A stretch of DNA of 64,000 bases, taken from positions 526,135-590,134 of the forward strand of contig NW_005179057.1 of NCBI RefSeq assembly GCF_000350225.1. Reading direction: 5' to 3'. The stretch comes from Chondrus crispus. Taxonomy: Eukaryota; Rhodophyta; Florideophyceae; Gigartinales; Gigartinaceae. Positions 1-10,393 of the stretch are shown here, in pieces. Each line of letters opens with the position of its first letter. Positions within the stretch are counted from its first letter, which is position 1. The position numbers and the translations under genes were made by a program. The notes under the pieces were generated by a model. It made no database searches. It had not been told where the DNA came from and saw only the letters and a program-made list of their open reading frames with translations.

Positions 1-560
1 CACGGTGGCTAGGTCATGCTTGTGAAGAAACCACGGTCAGCTATTTAAATTTAAGACATTCTATGGGAGCACATGTGATTGGAGGACTGAGTAGGAACGG
101 TGGAAGCGAGCAGAGCCAGACAATTGTATGGCATTGATAGGTTCAGTATATTGGCTCAGGTATGTCTTCTGTAATGCGGTAGTGAGCCTTTGTGAAAAAC
201 TAAACTTTCCAATGTCGATCTCCGGAAAGTTTAAACATTGCATGACAAAACCTCGTCCACGCTTTTCAAAAATATTTAGTCAAAATCTCGCGCCTTCTCG
301 AAAGCTCGAAACTTCCGGATTAAGAGTTGTGCTTCTATTTCTATTTAACTCAAGCTCCAGGTTGGTTTGCCGGAACCCTGAATCTGGGCAGCTCACTCAT
401 ATAACGATATCCTGGTTTTCTACAAAGAATGCGCCGCGTACCGCCTCTCAAAGGAACGCTGGCTCCAGCAGTACTACATTACTTCTGCAACTGTCGTTCT
501 TTCATGGAGCTTCCCTTGCCACTTCATTGGCTTGTCTGAGAGCATAATTCTTGCACCCGC
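1..560. other. No recognisable gene
   Basis: Short open frames exist on both strands, the longest about 139 codons from 128 on the plus strand, but none has a recognisable domain or a convincing composition. I see no tRNA, no terminal repeat and no clear link to the gene that starts at 1521. Confidence 0.5.
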
Positions 561-574
561 GCTTTTCTTTCACG

Positions 575-1200
575 CAAAAATCTTCTGAACCCGTGCCTTC
601 CTGCCACCCTCGTCGCCCCTTTTCACCCTTCCAGACTATCTCCAATCTCCTGCCATCCTGGCCCCTCCGTCTTGCTATCCGCCCCCTCTATCTTGCCATC
701 GGACCGATCTCTTTCCTGCTATCCGGCCCCCTGCTGGTCTCCAGCTCCTCTTTTTCCGATACCCTGACCCTCTCTCTCTTATTCTCTTAACTCTTGCCAC
801 TAACCCTCCTAACTCCTTCAACTCTTGCTATCTTACTCTTTCCCATCCTGTCACCTCACCCCCTCCATCCTTCCGCCCACCATTTCCGATCTTTCTATCT
901 CGCACCCTCTCCTCTGCAATTCTCCTCTCACCCTCTGGCTACACTACCCTTTCCTCCCGCTATCCCACCCTCTCCTGCTATCCCGACCAATCTCTCTTGC
1001 CATACGACTCTCTCCCCTTCTGCCATCCGTTCAGTCCCTCGTGTGCCATACTTCCAGTCCTTTGTGTGCCATCTAGCCCGTGCTTGGTCATCTATCCCTT
1101 CTCATTCCTCTCACCACGTCCCATTTTTTCCATTCTGCCATCTTCTCACTTTCAAAATCCCATCCCATCCCATTTCTTTCTTATCTCGTTTCCGATCGGG
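575..1200. repeat. Pyrimidine-rich low-complexity tract
   Basis: The plus strand is strongly C/T-rich with loosely repeated words of the form CTTGCTATCC and CTGCCATCC at irregular spacing. It looks like a degenerate minisatellite rather than coding DNA; the open frames through it (551-790, 794-1246) are low-complexity Ser/Pro/Leu strings. A purine-rich stretch at about 5410-5790 lies on the other side of the transposase gene, but I could not align the two as terminal inverted repeats. Confidence 0.6.
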
Positions 1201-1520
1201 AATTCTAAATCCTATCACCTTGCCATTGTGTTCTGTGACGTCCTGAGGGCTGACTATCAAGCAAAGATTACTTTCACTAATTCCTTCAATTAATTTTCAT
1301 TGAAAAGATCCATGGTTTCCTGTCCTGCTACAGTCCCGAAATTCGGAACTACATCGAGCACACTGGAAAACGGCTTGCAAGAAGTTTTAAGCAGCGCGGA
1401 TACCGAGGTTCTGGGTCTCTATTTTGGCGAACAACAGTGCAGTGACGAAAAAATCGAGGCGTCAAACCGGATTGCAGCTTTTTGCTGCGCCTTTCCGGGA
1501 ATGGAGAGATACGTGAAAGT

Positions 1521-4500
1521 ATGACATATTCTATGGGGGAAAATGAACACAACTTGGACGCAGCGGCGAAGGAAATGGCTGAGAAAAAAGTATCGGAGTT
1601 TATTGAAATCGACAGGAAAGCTCAAGCGGCATACCGCATTCACAGGGATCGCTTCCCCACATCCATATGGTATTGTTGCAAGAAGCTCTGCTATCTAACA
1701 ATCTCAATGGACCCGCTACAGATCCAGCTGTTAGATGAGCTAATTCTGATTCACAACCACGCAAATAGGTGCCATGTCGCACATGAGCAACTAGATGCAC
1801 AGATTGAGACGAGACGCCGCGGTGTAGGGACTTCGACAATTGCTTTTGTTTCACACTCGAGATCTGAAAGGGAGGCCGCCTCGGGACAAGCGCATGGCAC
1901 TGCGCGTCAGAAGGCATTGCGGGAGTTTGCAAGTTTTGTATTAGAGGTATTGCCGTTTCTCTACGGAAAGAGTGACTCCCCCAAAGGAACAGCACGCCCG
2001 AAGCAAAAACTGTGTACACAAGCTATATGCTCGCTTTTGGGGGTGTCACGAAATTTTTTATACAACCGGATGAGCATGTCCTTAAACACCGCTACAGAGG
2101 AGGATCTTACAAGTGTCGTTGATGCTGCAGGAGTCCGGCAGCGTCAGCACCGGAGAAATGAAGATAGACGAAACTATCCGCCTCTCCAAAGCCTGAACGA
2201 GTATGATTGCGGCTGCGACGAGCCGTGCTTCGCATCAGTTCCGCAATGGAATTTAATTGGAGAATACAATGACTTTATCAAGCTTGCAAAGGAGCTCAAG
2301 CCGCGCCACAAAGAAAACAGGTTTTTATTGAATGGGTTATTTTGTCCGCTCTCAAAGAGTACTACGCGTGTGTGCAACGCTGCACTTTCCGCTTTGTACA
2401 CAGTGTCTGAATCACTAATTGCAGATGTTCGGAGAGCCCTTGACGCGATGTGCTCAGACCAAGAGGACTTTGGGCGCCCGTTGCTAAATGATGGTACACT
2501 ACGCTACCGATACGAACGGACGCATCCGATAAATCGCTACCCTGAACGTATTCGGCAGAGAGTGGAGGCTCAACTCGATATTGTCTTAAGGGCAGACCCG
2601 TCGGGCTCCACGGGTGCTAACGTTTGTCGCGTTTATTCTCCTGAGATTAATACTCAGGAGAAGCTCCGAGAGGTCTTGCGCAAAGCCCTTCGCTGTGATG
2701 ATGAATCTATCATCTCAGAAGTATCGTCCAACACGTTACAGCGCATGGTGAAAGATTATTTAAAACAGCGAAACTGCGTCATAAGTTTCTTGCAGTCCGA
2801 TCACAACGCATGTCCAAACTGCAAAACAATGCACTACGCCGTACTACAGTACCACCATGAGGCAGCCATCATGAAAAGTGAGCTGGACGACTTGCGTCAG
2901 CGAACGCGGGAACTATCAGAGGCGGAAAGTAGACGATTAGAGTTATTGTCTGAAACCATTGTGGAAAAAAGATTTCAAGAGAACGAGTGCGTCCAGGAGC
3001 TGAGAAGACACAATAGCCGGGATGGACGCATTCGAGACACTGTCAAAAAGCTTACAGACCACTTTCGGAGAGAAGAGAACAAATATCGAGCTATACGTTC
3101 GAGTCATGCGTCAAATCAGGAGTTTCCTGACCCAGTGGGTTGGAACCTGTTCCCGGACCGTGCAATTATGATGCATCAGGATGACATGAGCAAAGTCGAT
3201 TTGCCTCATTTTTTCGTGTCTGCCTCCTCTGATATCACGAGGTGGAGATTCGATGTCAACGGGCACGTCAGCGCTGTGACTAACAACGCCATAGTCCTCT
3301 CCCACGAGCAGGGAACAGGTCCCAAGAACGCGTCTGCTATCATTGAGGAAATACTGCTAACACATCTGCTTTGTTGTCGTGGAGAGTCAATTAAAATTAT
3401 AATCTCCGATAATGCGGCAGTTGGGAAAAATTGGATGACGACAGTTGCTCTTCTGCAATATATGGTGGACCAAGGCCTCGCTGAGATTGTTTTGGTAATC
3501 TTTCTAGAGAATAATCACGGCAAGTACCTCGCGGACATGCTTCTTGGACAATTTCAAAGCCGCAAGAGACGGGAGGTCATACTAGGCGTTGATGACATGT
3601 TAAATGGCTTTGAATGCATCAATCGGAAAAGCGGCAAAGTCAAAGGCTTTGCAGTGAATCCCCTCAGCAGCATTAACTTTACAGAATTGTTTGCCTCACT
3701 GGGCTACGCAACCAAGCCACCACCTGATTTTGGCTTTTTGAGACGCAACATCCACTTTGCTGCAGCATGTAAGCCAGGGGTTAAAAGTCGCTTACCAGTA
3801 GATTTGAGGGAACTCTTTGCATCTGCGTTATCTGATGATGCCGGTATGGTGCGTATCTCTACTGAACCTCCTGGACTTCATGCACAGAGCCAGCTGGCTT
3901 TCGAAGACCGATACTGCGATGTGCCGGCTGCGGACATACAGGACTCTAGAGCTAAAGAAGCTGGTCATGGAGTTAGTTTAAGCGCTGGCGACGGATATGT
4001 TGACCCTGTAGTTATCCCTTTTGACCGACAATATTCTCCAAGTGGACCGGGTGTGGTGTCAACTCGGACAGCTGAGCACGTGGGGTTTAATGGGATAGAG
4101 TTTCGGAATCTTACAGCATACCCTGAGATGCGGGACACTTCCAAACCGTTAATTCGTAGGGCATGGCCTCAGGGGCTTTTAGAATTGCGGTCAGGGCACA
4201 CGAGGTCAGATGAACCCATTGGTGAATCGCACAGTGTTAAGTGTGCTCCGCTGAACTGGATTGTTAGGACACCGGTGATACACTTTTCCAATTCCAAGCT
4301 TGACTGGAAAGCGCGCTATCCTCCACGTAACCTACTGAATGCGAAGTTTCGAAAGGGTCCACGAGACCCTGATCCATGGGTCCCAACTGCGACGTATGCA
4401 GAACCTCCCTTTCCCATTATCGAGGGAACATCGGCTTGCAACGCAATGGCTGCTCTCGCATCTGAGTACAGTGATATTAATACATCAGTACACGTCCTAC

Positions 4501-5036
4501 ATGCGCTAAAGGCCGTTTATCGCGACATGAGGGATCGTGATGCTCATTTCGATAATTGGCTGCAGAGAAGAGCGACTACACCAAGTGCAAGGGCTTTGAG
4601 ATGCTACATGGACGAGATGAAAATTTGGGCTGAAAGAGAGTACGGAAGTCCGAGAGGGGCGAGGACATTGCGCCAAGTTTTCAAGGAGGACGAGGCCATT
4701 CTCAACAAAGTTGCTGACATTTTGGCCAGCCATACAGTCTCAAAAGCAGTAGAAAGAAATCTAAAGGGCAAGACTCTCACAATGCTGTTTGAAGAGGGAG
4801 AGAACACTCCGGGGGCCCTTGATAGATTTTACCACCTTGTCACGAAGGACCAAGAAAGATACTCCCGAGACCTGAAAAATTCAGAGCGGCGCAAAGGCAG
4901 TTCGACGCTGACCATGGATTGCTTCCTATTGAGTAGTCTCTCATTTGAGGAATGTACATATCTTCAGCAGAGTAGAAACATTCAAGGTGACTTGAACTGC
5001 ATTGCTATGACGGACGAGGGACTAGAACAACGATGA
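1521..5036 (+). CDS. Large DDE-like transposase, family not recognised
   Basis: One uninterrupted frame of 1171 residues from the first in-frame ATG. The N-terminal third is basic and helical. A Cys/His cluster (CPNCKTMHYAVLQYHH) sits near residue 431 and is followed by a predicted coiled coil rich in E, R and L (about 450-530). A probable RNase H-fold core follows: an acidic strand (MMHQDDMSK, near 553), a second strand ending in ISDN (near 629), and a block ENNHGKYLADMLLGQF (near 664-678) placed like the third catalytic region of several transposases. The last 450 residues have no landmarks. I infer a DNA transposase because of the D..D..E/H spacing and the zinc cluster, but cannot name the superfamily. 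An open frame from about 1300 to 1524 could be a 5' exon. The long intact frame suggests a recent insertion or a domesticated gene. Confidence 0.6.
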   Translation: MTYSMGENEHNLDAAAKEMAEKKVSEFIEIDRKAQAAYRIHRDRFPTSIWYCCKKLCYLTISMDPLQIQLLDELILIHNHANRCHVAHEQLDAQIETRRRGVGTSTIAFVSHSRSEREAASGQAHGTARQKALREFASFVLEVLPFLYGKSDSPKGTARPKQKLCTQAICSLLGVSRNFLYNRMSMSLNTATEEDLTSVVDAAGVRQRQHRRNEDRRNYPPLQSLNEYDCGCDEPCFASVPQWNLIGEYNDFIKLAKELKPRHKENRFLLNGLFCPLSKSTTRVCNAALSALYTVSESLIADVRRALDAMCSDQEDFGRPLLNDGTLRYRYERTHPINRYPERIRQRVEAQLDIVLRADPSGSTGANVCRVYSPEINTQEKLREVLRKALRCDDESIISEVSSNTLQRMVKDYLKQRNCVISFLQSDHNACPNCKTMHYAVLQYHHEAAIMKSELDDLRQRTRELSEAESRRLELLSETIVEKRFQENECVQELRRHNSRDGRIRDTVKKLTDHFRREENKYRAIRSSHASNQEFPDPVGWNLFPDRAIMMHQDDMSKVDLPHFFVSASSDITRWRFDVNGHVSAVTNNAIVLSHEQGTGPKNASAIIEEILLTHLLCCRGESIKIIISDNAAVGKNWMTTVALLQYMVDQGLAEIVLVIFLENNHGKYLADMLLGQFQSRKRREVILGVDDMLNGFECINRKSGKVKGFAVNPLSSINFTELFASLGYATKPPPDFGFLRRNIHFAAACKPGVKSRLPVDLRELFASALSDDAGMVRISTEPPGLHAQSQLAFEDRYCDVPAADIQDSRAKEAGHGVSLSAGDGYVDPVVIPFDRQYSPSGPGVVSTRTAEHVGFNGIEFRNLTAYPEMRDTSKPLIRRAWPQGLLELRSGHTRSDEPIGESHSVKCAPLNWIVRTPVIHFSNSKLDWKARYPPRNLLNAKFRKGPRDPDPWVPTATYAEPPFPIIEGTSACNAMAALASEYSDINTSVHVLHALKAVYRDMRDRDAHFDNWLQRRATTPSARALRCYMDEMKIWAEREYGSPRGARTLRQVFKEDEAILNKVADILASHTVSKAVERNLKGKTLTMLFEEGENTPGALDRFYHLVTKDQERYSRDLKNSERRKGSSTLTMDCFLLSSLSFEECTYLQQSRNIQGDLNCIAMTDEGLEQR

Positions 5037-6130
5037 CTTCGCGACTTTCTTGGTTGATACTTTGTGCTCGAAAGGACTGAGGACCCCTCCTCTCAATTAT
5101 GCGGATTGCGTAATGCAATGGTCCACGGCGAGAAAAACATTTCCAAGTAGCCTCTGCATTCCAATTGCCAAAAAATATCTCCGTCGCTACCCCCTAGCCG
5201 TCCCTGATCCCGACCTCAGCGACCTCTTTCTAGAATCCCGCCGTCCCCGCCGGAGTCCCAAATCCATACACCACCCGACCTCCTATGCCACACGAATCCC
5301 TAATATGTTCCCATGCGCAAACAGCGCAACAAGCTTCACACCAGGTCCAATCACCCCTGAAGGGACTACATCAATCTCTTTTGCATGCGAGAAACACTCC
5401 AGTTTCGCGTAATGTGGCATGAAGGGGATTCGGACGGATTAAATGAGGTGCGACGATGAAATAAATGGCGTGAAGCGACGGAATAGGGAGGGCATAGCAT
5501 CAAAAAAGAAGAGAGCAACGCGTCCTGGCGCGGCGCAGGTCCAAAAATGCTCGCGGACGATGTAGAGGTCTCCTTTCTGCGATTTTCGAACTTTCGAAAG
5601 CGCGACGGTGAGAGCTTTAGAGCTTCAGAGCGCTATGAATTCATGGGGTCACAGAGAGAAGAGTCGGATGGGGAGGAGGATTCATCCTAGACATGTGACA
5701 ATGGAAGGGAAACCGTGAAGCGGCGAGAAAGGGAGGGCACGATGAGAAAGAGATAGGCTGGGGCGCGTTCGAGAGTTGGCGCTCCCTGATGAATATGAAA
5801 TTCGCCTACGCAGAGACCCCAATAAAATATGGAATGGGGCTGCGCGGTTCTGGAGCATTTCCGCCTCCCTGCGGGGCAGATTCGGAAATCGTGTTGAGTG
5901 TTTGTTGCACAGGCTTCACGTAAGCATTAGTTGTGATATTTTGCGTATCGATCAGCCAATTAAATGAGCGTTAAACTGTAAAAAATCCACAGCAGTCGAT
6001 GTGGAGCTATTTGATTGGTTTTGAAGTGGATCTCAAAAACGTGGGGCGGAGCGGCGCCCATCTTTTTGTAGTGAAGCTTACTTATCTAATGGCTGTTTGA
6101 TGCTTCGGAAAGAACTGCCCCACCCGTGAG
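5037..6130. other. Intergenic, partly purine-rich
   Basis: There is no convincing gene. A 120-codon frame (5050-5412) starts at a non-ATG codon and has no domain. Positions 5410-5790 are purine-rich. Around 5578-5610 a stretch with CTTTCGAAAG resembles, in inverse orientation, sequence near 285-315 (CTTCTCGAAAGCTCG), a weak hint of long inverted repeats around the transposase gene. Confidence 0.4.
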
Positions 6131-6379
6131 AACCAAATGAAGTACATTCCCCTCGTACTCACCATCGCATCCTTGTACTCACACTCGTACTCACCCTCGT
6201 ATTGCACCCTCAGTCGTAGTCACACGCTCACTCAAAACCCATCTCGCGACCTTCTCCCTCGCCACTCTGTCTGCACTCCTTCCGTCTCACCTCCACCGTG
6301 GACAAAGACAGACTGCCGGCGCTGTCCTCCCTGCTCACGGACAGCACACGCTCCCCACGCGACCGCGAGCAGCGCGATA

Positions 6380-7120
6380 CCGGAGAGAACATACGCGCTG
6401 GCGGCAGCGGTGCTGCGGCGAATGATTGGCTCGACAGCCGCGAGGGACGTTCTCCTGCGGCTGCTGCTGCTGCTGAGCAGCGAATCGCACTGCTCTAGCA
6501 CTGTCTGCGCTTGTGAACCTGTCGGAGGACGAGGAGCCGGCGGCTCTGACGCACGCGGACGCGGTGCGGCTCGCAGCGCAGGTGGTCCTGGACGCGGACG
6601 TCGTCGCGCTGCACTCGGCGCTGCTGTCCAACCTGACGCGCTTCGCGCCGGGCGTGGACGAAGCGGAGGGCGCGGACGGGTTTCGGGAGAGGGGCACGCT
6701 ACTCGTGCTCGTGGAGAGGGTACCGAGTATTCCGAATGTGCTGCGGCTGTCGAATGCGTGCGTGAGCCAGGAGGGGAGGGACGTCCTGTTGGTCGAGGGA
6801 AGGCAGGCGGAGAGACAGCTGTTGACGAGGTTGCTGAGATTGCTGGAGGCGGGGGAGGCAGAGAAGAGGCTGGCGGGGCGAGCTGGGTGCGGGACTGCGC
6901 GATGGCGGACGAGTGTCATGTTGTGTTGGTGGGGGTACGGCGGCGGTCGCAATGTGCTTGGGGAGGTCAAAAGAGGTGGGACGGGAGGAGATGGCGGAGA
7001 TTCGCGCCTGGTTGGTCGAGGAAGTGTTGTTGTTGTGTAAGAGCCGGGCGGGGAAGGACGCGCTCAGAGATGGCGGGGCCGTCGACGTTCTGGAGGGATG
7101 GAAGGGGGAAGAGAATCAGG
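6380..7120 (+). pseudogene. HGH1: Decayed HGH1-like (FAM203) gene
   Basis: Translations in three frames follow the order of HGH1 family motifs. They are an N-terminal ALAAAVLRRMIGSTAARDVLL segment near 6390-6460, then ALSALVNLSEDEEP, HSALLSNLTRFAP, VLRLSNACVSQEGRDVLL and LLTRLLRLLEAG (about 6485-6850), and finally AEIRAWLVEEVLLLCKSRAGKDALR (about 6990-7070), which matches the conserved C-terminal IR-x-LVE-LL block. HGH1 proteins are armadillo-like chaperones linked to folding of elongation factor 2. Here the frame shifts at least twice (near 6490 and between 6850 and 6990), and the 3' end runs into a 52-bp tandem duplication. It is therefore very probably a pseudogene, unless small introns restore the frame. 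High GC fits an old host gene among elements of lower GC. The family call is by motif recognition only. Confidence 0.55.
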
Positions 7121-7172
7121 GATGGCGGGGCCGTCGACGTTCTGGAGGGATGGAAGGGGGAAGAGCATGCAC
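7069..7172 (+). repeat. 52-bp tandem duplication
   Basis: Two copies (7069-7120 and 7121-7172) of a unit beginning GATGGCGGGGCCGTCGACG. It duplicates the last recognisable codons of the HGH1-like remnant (frame GGAVDVLEGWKGEE), so it arose after or during decay of that gene. Confidence 0.85.
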
Positions 7173-7259
7173 GCCGTAGTGGGCATTCTGGATCGGCGGG
7201 AGACACTGGTGATCTCGAGGCAAATACCGCATCGATGCACTTTTTGGTGGGAAGCCGTT

Positions 7260-7486
7260 TTGGTCGACCAATAGAACGTGCACAACTGGATTGTCAAGGG
7301 TAATCAAACAGAGACTATCCGAACCAAATTCTTGATATTTGGTTCCGATTTTTATATCGACACCAAAAATTTGATGATTTGGTTGCACCGCGGTGCAATC
7401 CCCACCGCGGTGGGGATTTCAATCGGCATCAAATCATCAAATTTTAGTTGTTTGGGTATTTGATTCTACCGGTGGGGATGCTCTTA
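7260..7486. mobile_element. Foldback MITE-like segment with nested palindromes
   Basis: It contains TTGGTCGACCAA (7260-7271), a 9-bp-arm hairpin (7321-7345), a perfect 16-bp palindrome (7383-7398) and a perfect 22-bp palindrome (7397-7418). The last two are enclosed by outer arms 7366-7386 and 7426-7445 (AAAATTTGATGATTTG and its complement). The right edge reads CCGGTGGGGATGCTCTTA (ends 7486), the complement of the TAAGAGCATCCCCACCGG ends seen at 51783 and, in diverged form, at both ends of 33724-34619. The left edge is not identified. No coding sequence. Confidence 0.55.
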
Positions 7487-7586
7487 CATTGGCTCTCTGA
7501 GAGAGCAATTGAATTTATATATGGGCAAGGTACATCAACTATTTCGAGCATCTGTGCACCTCCGTCGCTTGGATCCATGTCCTTCG

Positions 7587-8030
7587 ATTATCGCTAACAT
7601 TTGATGTCAAATGTTAGCGATAATGCATGTCAACATGCATCTACGGACTCTATCTTTGTTCAGTACTGTCCAACTCTCGTTTGTGCGAGCTCTTGCAGTT
7701 GATCGAGTCAATTTCTGATCGGTTAACATCAAGCGAAAGAAAAAGGGCGGGGTTTATGAGGTCGCGCACTCCCGAAGGCGACTAAGTTTCATTCGTGATG
7801 TCAACTATGAGGTATAAATATTGATCATCAGCGCAATGTACACCGCTCAGTTGTGGCGGGCATCATGTCTTGAGCTGGTTACCATCTTTACTCATATGAT
7901 TTCATATGAGTGAAGATGGTAGCCAGCCCTGCCAAAAGACGGAGTGGGCTACCGCTCCGTCCGGGCTCGCCCCAAGTAATTAAATCCGATCCGCGCATGC
8001 ACAGTGTGCATGCTCGTTCATGGCCCATGA
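7587..8030. repeat. Cluster of near-perfect short-loop palindromes
   Basis: Within 450 bp there are five palindromes. 7587-7624 has 18-bp perfect arms and a 2-nt centre. 7623-7640 has 8-bp arms and a 2-nt centre. 7875-7926 has 25-bp arms with two mismatches and a 2-nt centre. 7995-8013 has 9-bp arms and a 1-nt centre. 8018-8030 has 6-bp arms and a 1-nt centre. They do not share arm sequences, so they are not copies of one repeat. No gene is recognised between 7487 and 8038. Confidence 0.8.
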
Positions 8031-8038
8031 GCACAAAT

Positions 8039-8461
8039 TTACGCGGTCTTGTAAGCATCTCTTCCCGTAATCGGCGGACGTCGCTCTTTGGAGAAGCTCG
8101 GAATGCGCCGCAGTGTTATCATTCTTTTGACTTGATCTGCTGGTACCAATGCCACAACTAACTGAAGTTCTTTTTCCGCTTCTTTTTGCTCAATGCGTCG
8201 CTCTTGATCAGCTCTTAGTTCTACGACAACAACTCGACCGCTTAGCCGATACACTACAGCAAGGGAGCGATATATTCGACACATATGGTCTTCGCCCCCT
8301 TTTCTGATTTCTCCTACCCTTCCACAAGGCTTAGTTTTCTTCGACGTCTGGAACTGAGCCAAAAGCCATGAATTAATTTTTCTGAGTGACACAAAGTATG
8401 AACAGGGACTAAATGAGAGCGTCTTTTGGGAACTTTTCGGATCAAGGTGCCGAAGTCTCAT
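8039..8461 (-). CDS. Hypothetical protein, 140 aa
   Basis: An ATG-initiated frame. The C-terminal half is charged and helical (ELRADQERRIEQKEAEKELQL) with a hydrophobic stretch VVYRLSGRVVVVEL. No domain recognised. It lies downstream of, and on the same strand as, the 426-aa gene at 9113-10393, so it might be a 3' exon of that gene or an independent small gene. The palindrome cluster touches its 3' end. Confidence 0.25.
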   Translation of the reverse strand: MRLRHLDPKSSQKTLSFSPCSYFVSLRKINSWLLAQFQTSKKTKPCGRVGEIRKGGEDHMCRIYRSLAVVYRLSGRVVVVELRADQERRIEQKEAEKELQLVVALVPADQVKRMITLRRIPSFSKERRPPITGRDAYKTA

Positions 8462-9112
8462 CGAGAAAGGTCCTTCGGGATCTATCCATCGCTATGGAAC
8501 GTAAGGACGAAATCGAATCTCGTTTGGTCATGGGCGCTTTGAGGTTTGATCTTCCTTGTGTTCTAAGACCAATGCTTCCGGTGTCAGGTAAGTCTACACC
8601 ACTCTACTCTTGAACACATTTTCTAGGTCTTCAATTTTCGCCCCGAAAGAGGAATATGGTACACGTTCCCGATCAACAGTGAGAAACTATCTACTACCCG
8701 GAAGCGCAAAAGCAACTGCGGAGGAAACGTTTGGAGCTTTCTCTCCCTTGAAAACCAGCCACCAGAGAAGGATAGGGGAAAATCCCCCCCGCCCACCGCA
8801 CCACCAATAGCAGTCGTCTGCCTCTTGGTAACATTGGTTTGCTCGATTGCAATAGATAGCGGCAATCGACCACTGGAAAAATTCGTTGCATGTGATGCTT
8901 CCTGGTAGACGCGACAATCGTCATGTCTAAAGACGCAAGTGCTGCGATACAATTAAAAGCAATAAGACTCGCTTTTTTTCTAGCAAGTACTTGTACTTGT
9001 GGTTATGTGTGTGAGGTGGACCTATTTGGGAAGGATACCGGGCTTCGAAGAGAACGGAAATGGAAAGAGCAAGATTTGCAAACGGGAAAGTAGACTACTA
9101 AGGATATCTGTC

Positions 9113-10393
9113 TCAAGGAAAGTTCCAGCGCATCTCTTGATACGATTTCTTGCCATAGACAGTCCGAATTGCTTCAAAAGTATGCATGGTCGACCGCAGT
9201 CTCTGTTTGCGTTCCTCATGCTCTCTTCTGTTGACAATACCGAATTTCTTCCAGTGAGAGTAAGTGAGCACTTCCTTCATGAAAGCGGATGCTGTAATTT
9301 TTTCACGACGGCACTGGTCTAAGTAAACTCCAGAATACATCCCGAAGTCAATATCCGGCTGCTCGTCAAATAGAGAGCACACTATCAAGAAGTTATCATC
9401 GTTGAGGGCCAGTTCAATCATTCGTTCCAGCTTTCTTTTTTGAGTATAATCATGCTCCGATCCGTGCCCAGACTCTGCGTGAGCAGCTTGAGTTTCTGAA
9501 GCGTCGTTCGGATCCACAATTCTGGCAGCAGCATCCGTGCTATTATTTGGAAGGGAAGTATGCTCAACTTCACGTTGCTCATCATTGACCTCTTGAGGTG
9601 AGCGACTGGGTTCTGCACGGATGGCTCTGGAGCGGTCCGAAAGCGAAATGCTACAGTTCGCACATAAGTCGCCCCGTGGCGTCTCTGTTTCAGGTTCAGA
9701 AGATCTTGACCGACTCTCCGACGTTGACCTATATGTGGCCCTGACCATAGGATTGTAGGTCTCCATAATACTCTTGCATATTTCGTATGCCTCCATTTCA
9801 GTATCCGTTGTAAGAGCGTTCACAGACCACGCAGATTTGATCCACTCACTGACATCCGCCATTTCAGTCATACGTTTAGTGGCAGAGGGCAGGCGGCAGC
9901 CACTGTATTTCTTCGATCTCTTTGCAAGGGTCGGATATGGAGGTGTGAGAAGACCTTGGTCGTGACTAGAAATGTTATTGTGACGCAAGGGTCCCCCTTC
10001 CATGTAGAAAGAGCGCATTTTCATGCATCGCTCAGTTCTTCCGAGGCGATATGGCTTCTTTAAGAGACGTTCAAATATTTCAACGAGCGGTCCTGTTGAC
10101 CTTGAAGTGGAGATATGATCGCTGCTGTTACCTTGGACACAAAATGCGTGCAGATAATCCTCATAAAGTCGCTTCTTCAAAATTTCTCTTCGACGAATGT
10201 AATCTCTTTGCTGTTGGGCTCGCTGTACTCTCTGCCGGGACTGCGAAGATCGAATTGATAAACGACCACGGCCATCTCGTAGCACAACTGGGCGACATAT
10301 ATCTCGAGGGAGAACGACTGGAACAGAAACTAACTGTGCTTCGATGTTAGAACGATCGGAACGCGAAGAACTACCTTTCTCCGGCCCTGACAT
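9113..10393 (-). CDS. Unrecognised 426-aa protein
   Basis: Intact ATG-started frame with ordinary amino-acid composition. The N-terminal 100 residues are basic and helical (RQRVQRAQQQRDYIRRREILKK). The middle is Ser/Glu/Arg-rich and probably disordered. The C-terminal 100 residues look folded (LERMIELALNDDNFLIVCSLF, DQCRREKITASAFMKEVLTYS). No known domain or catalytic motif is visible. It could be a host gene or an accessory protein of an unrecognised transposon; the region around it is full of palindromes and MITEs but I found no terminal repeats enclosing it. Confidence 0.5.
   Translation of the reverse strand: MSGPEKGSSSRSDRSNIEAQLVSVPVVLPRDICRPVVLRDGRGRLSIRSSQSRQRVQRAQQQRDYIRRREILKKRLYEDYLHAFCVQGNSSDHISTSRSTGPLVEIFERLLKKPYRLGRTERCMKMRSFYMEGGPLRHNNISSHDQGLLTPPYPTLAKRSKKYSGCRLPSATKRMTEMADVSEWIKSAWSVNALTTDTEMEAYEICKSIMETYNPMVRATYRSTSESRSRSSEPETETPRGDLCANCSISLSDRSRAIRAEPSRSPQEVNDEQREVEHTSLPNNSTDAAARIVDPNDASETQAAHAESGHGSEHDYTQKRKLERMIELALNDDNFLIVCSLFDEQPDIDFGMYSGVYLDQCRREKITASAFMKEVLTYSHWKKFGIVNRREHEERKQRLRSTMHTFEAIRTVYGKKSYQEMRWNFP

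Noticed and set aside
575-5790. Pyrimidine-rich left and purine-rich right flanks as terminal inverted repeats of the large transposase
   Set aside because: They share composition but I could not align them beyond short words. No target duplication found.
6335-6970. Minus-strand 211-codon frame with a Gln run
   Set aside because: It is antisense to the HGH1-like motifs. The Gln run is the complement of a CTG run.
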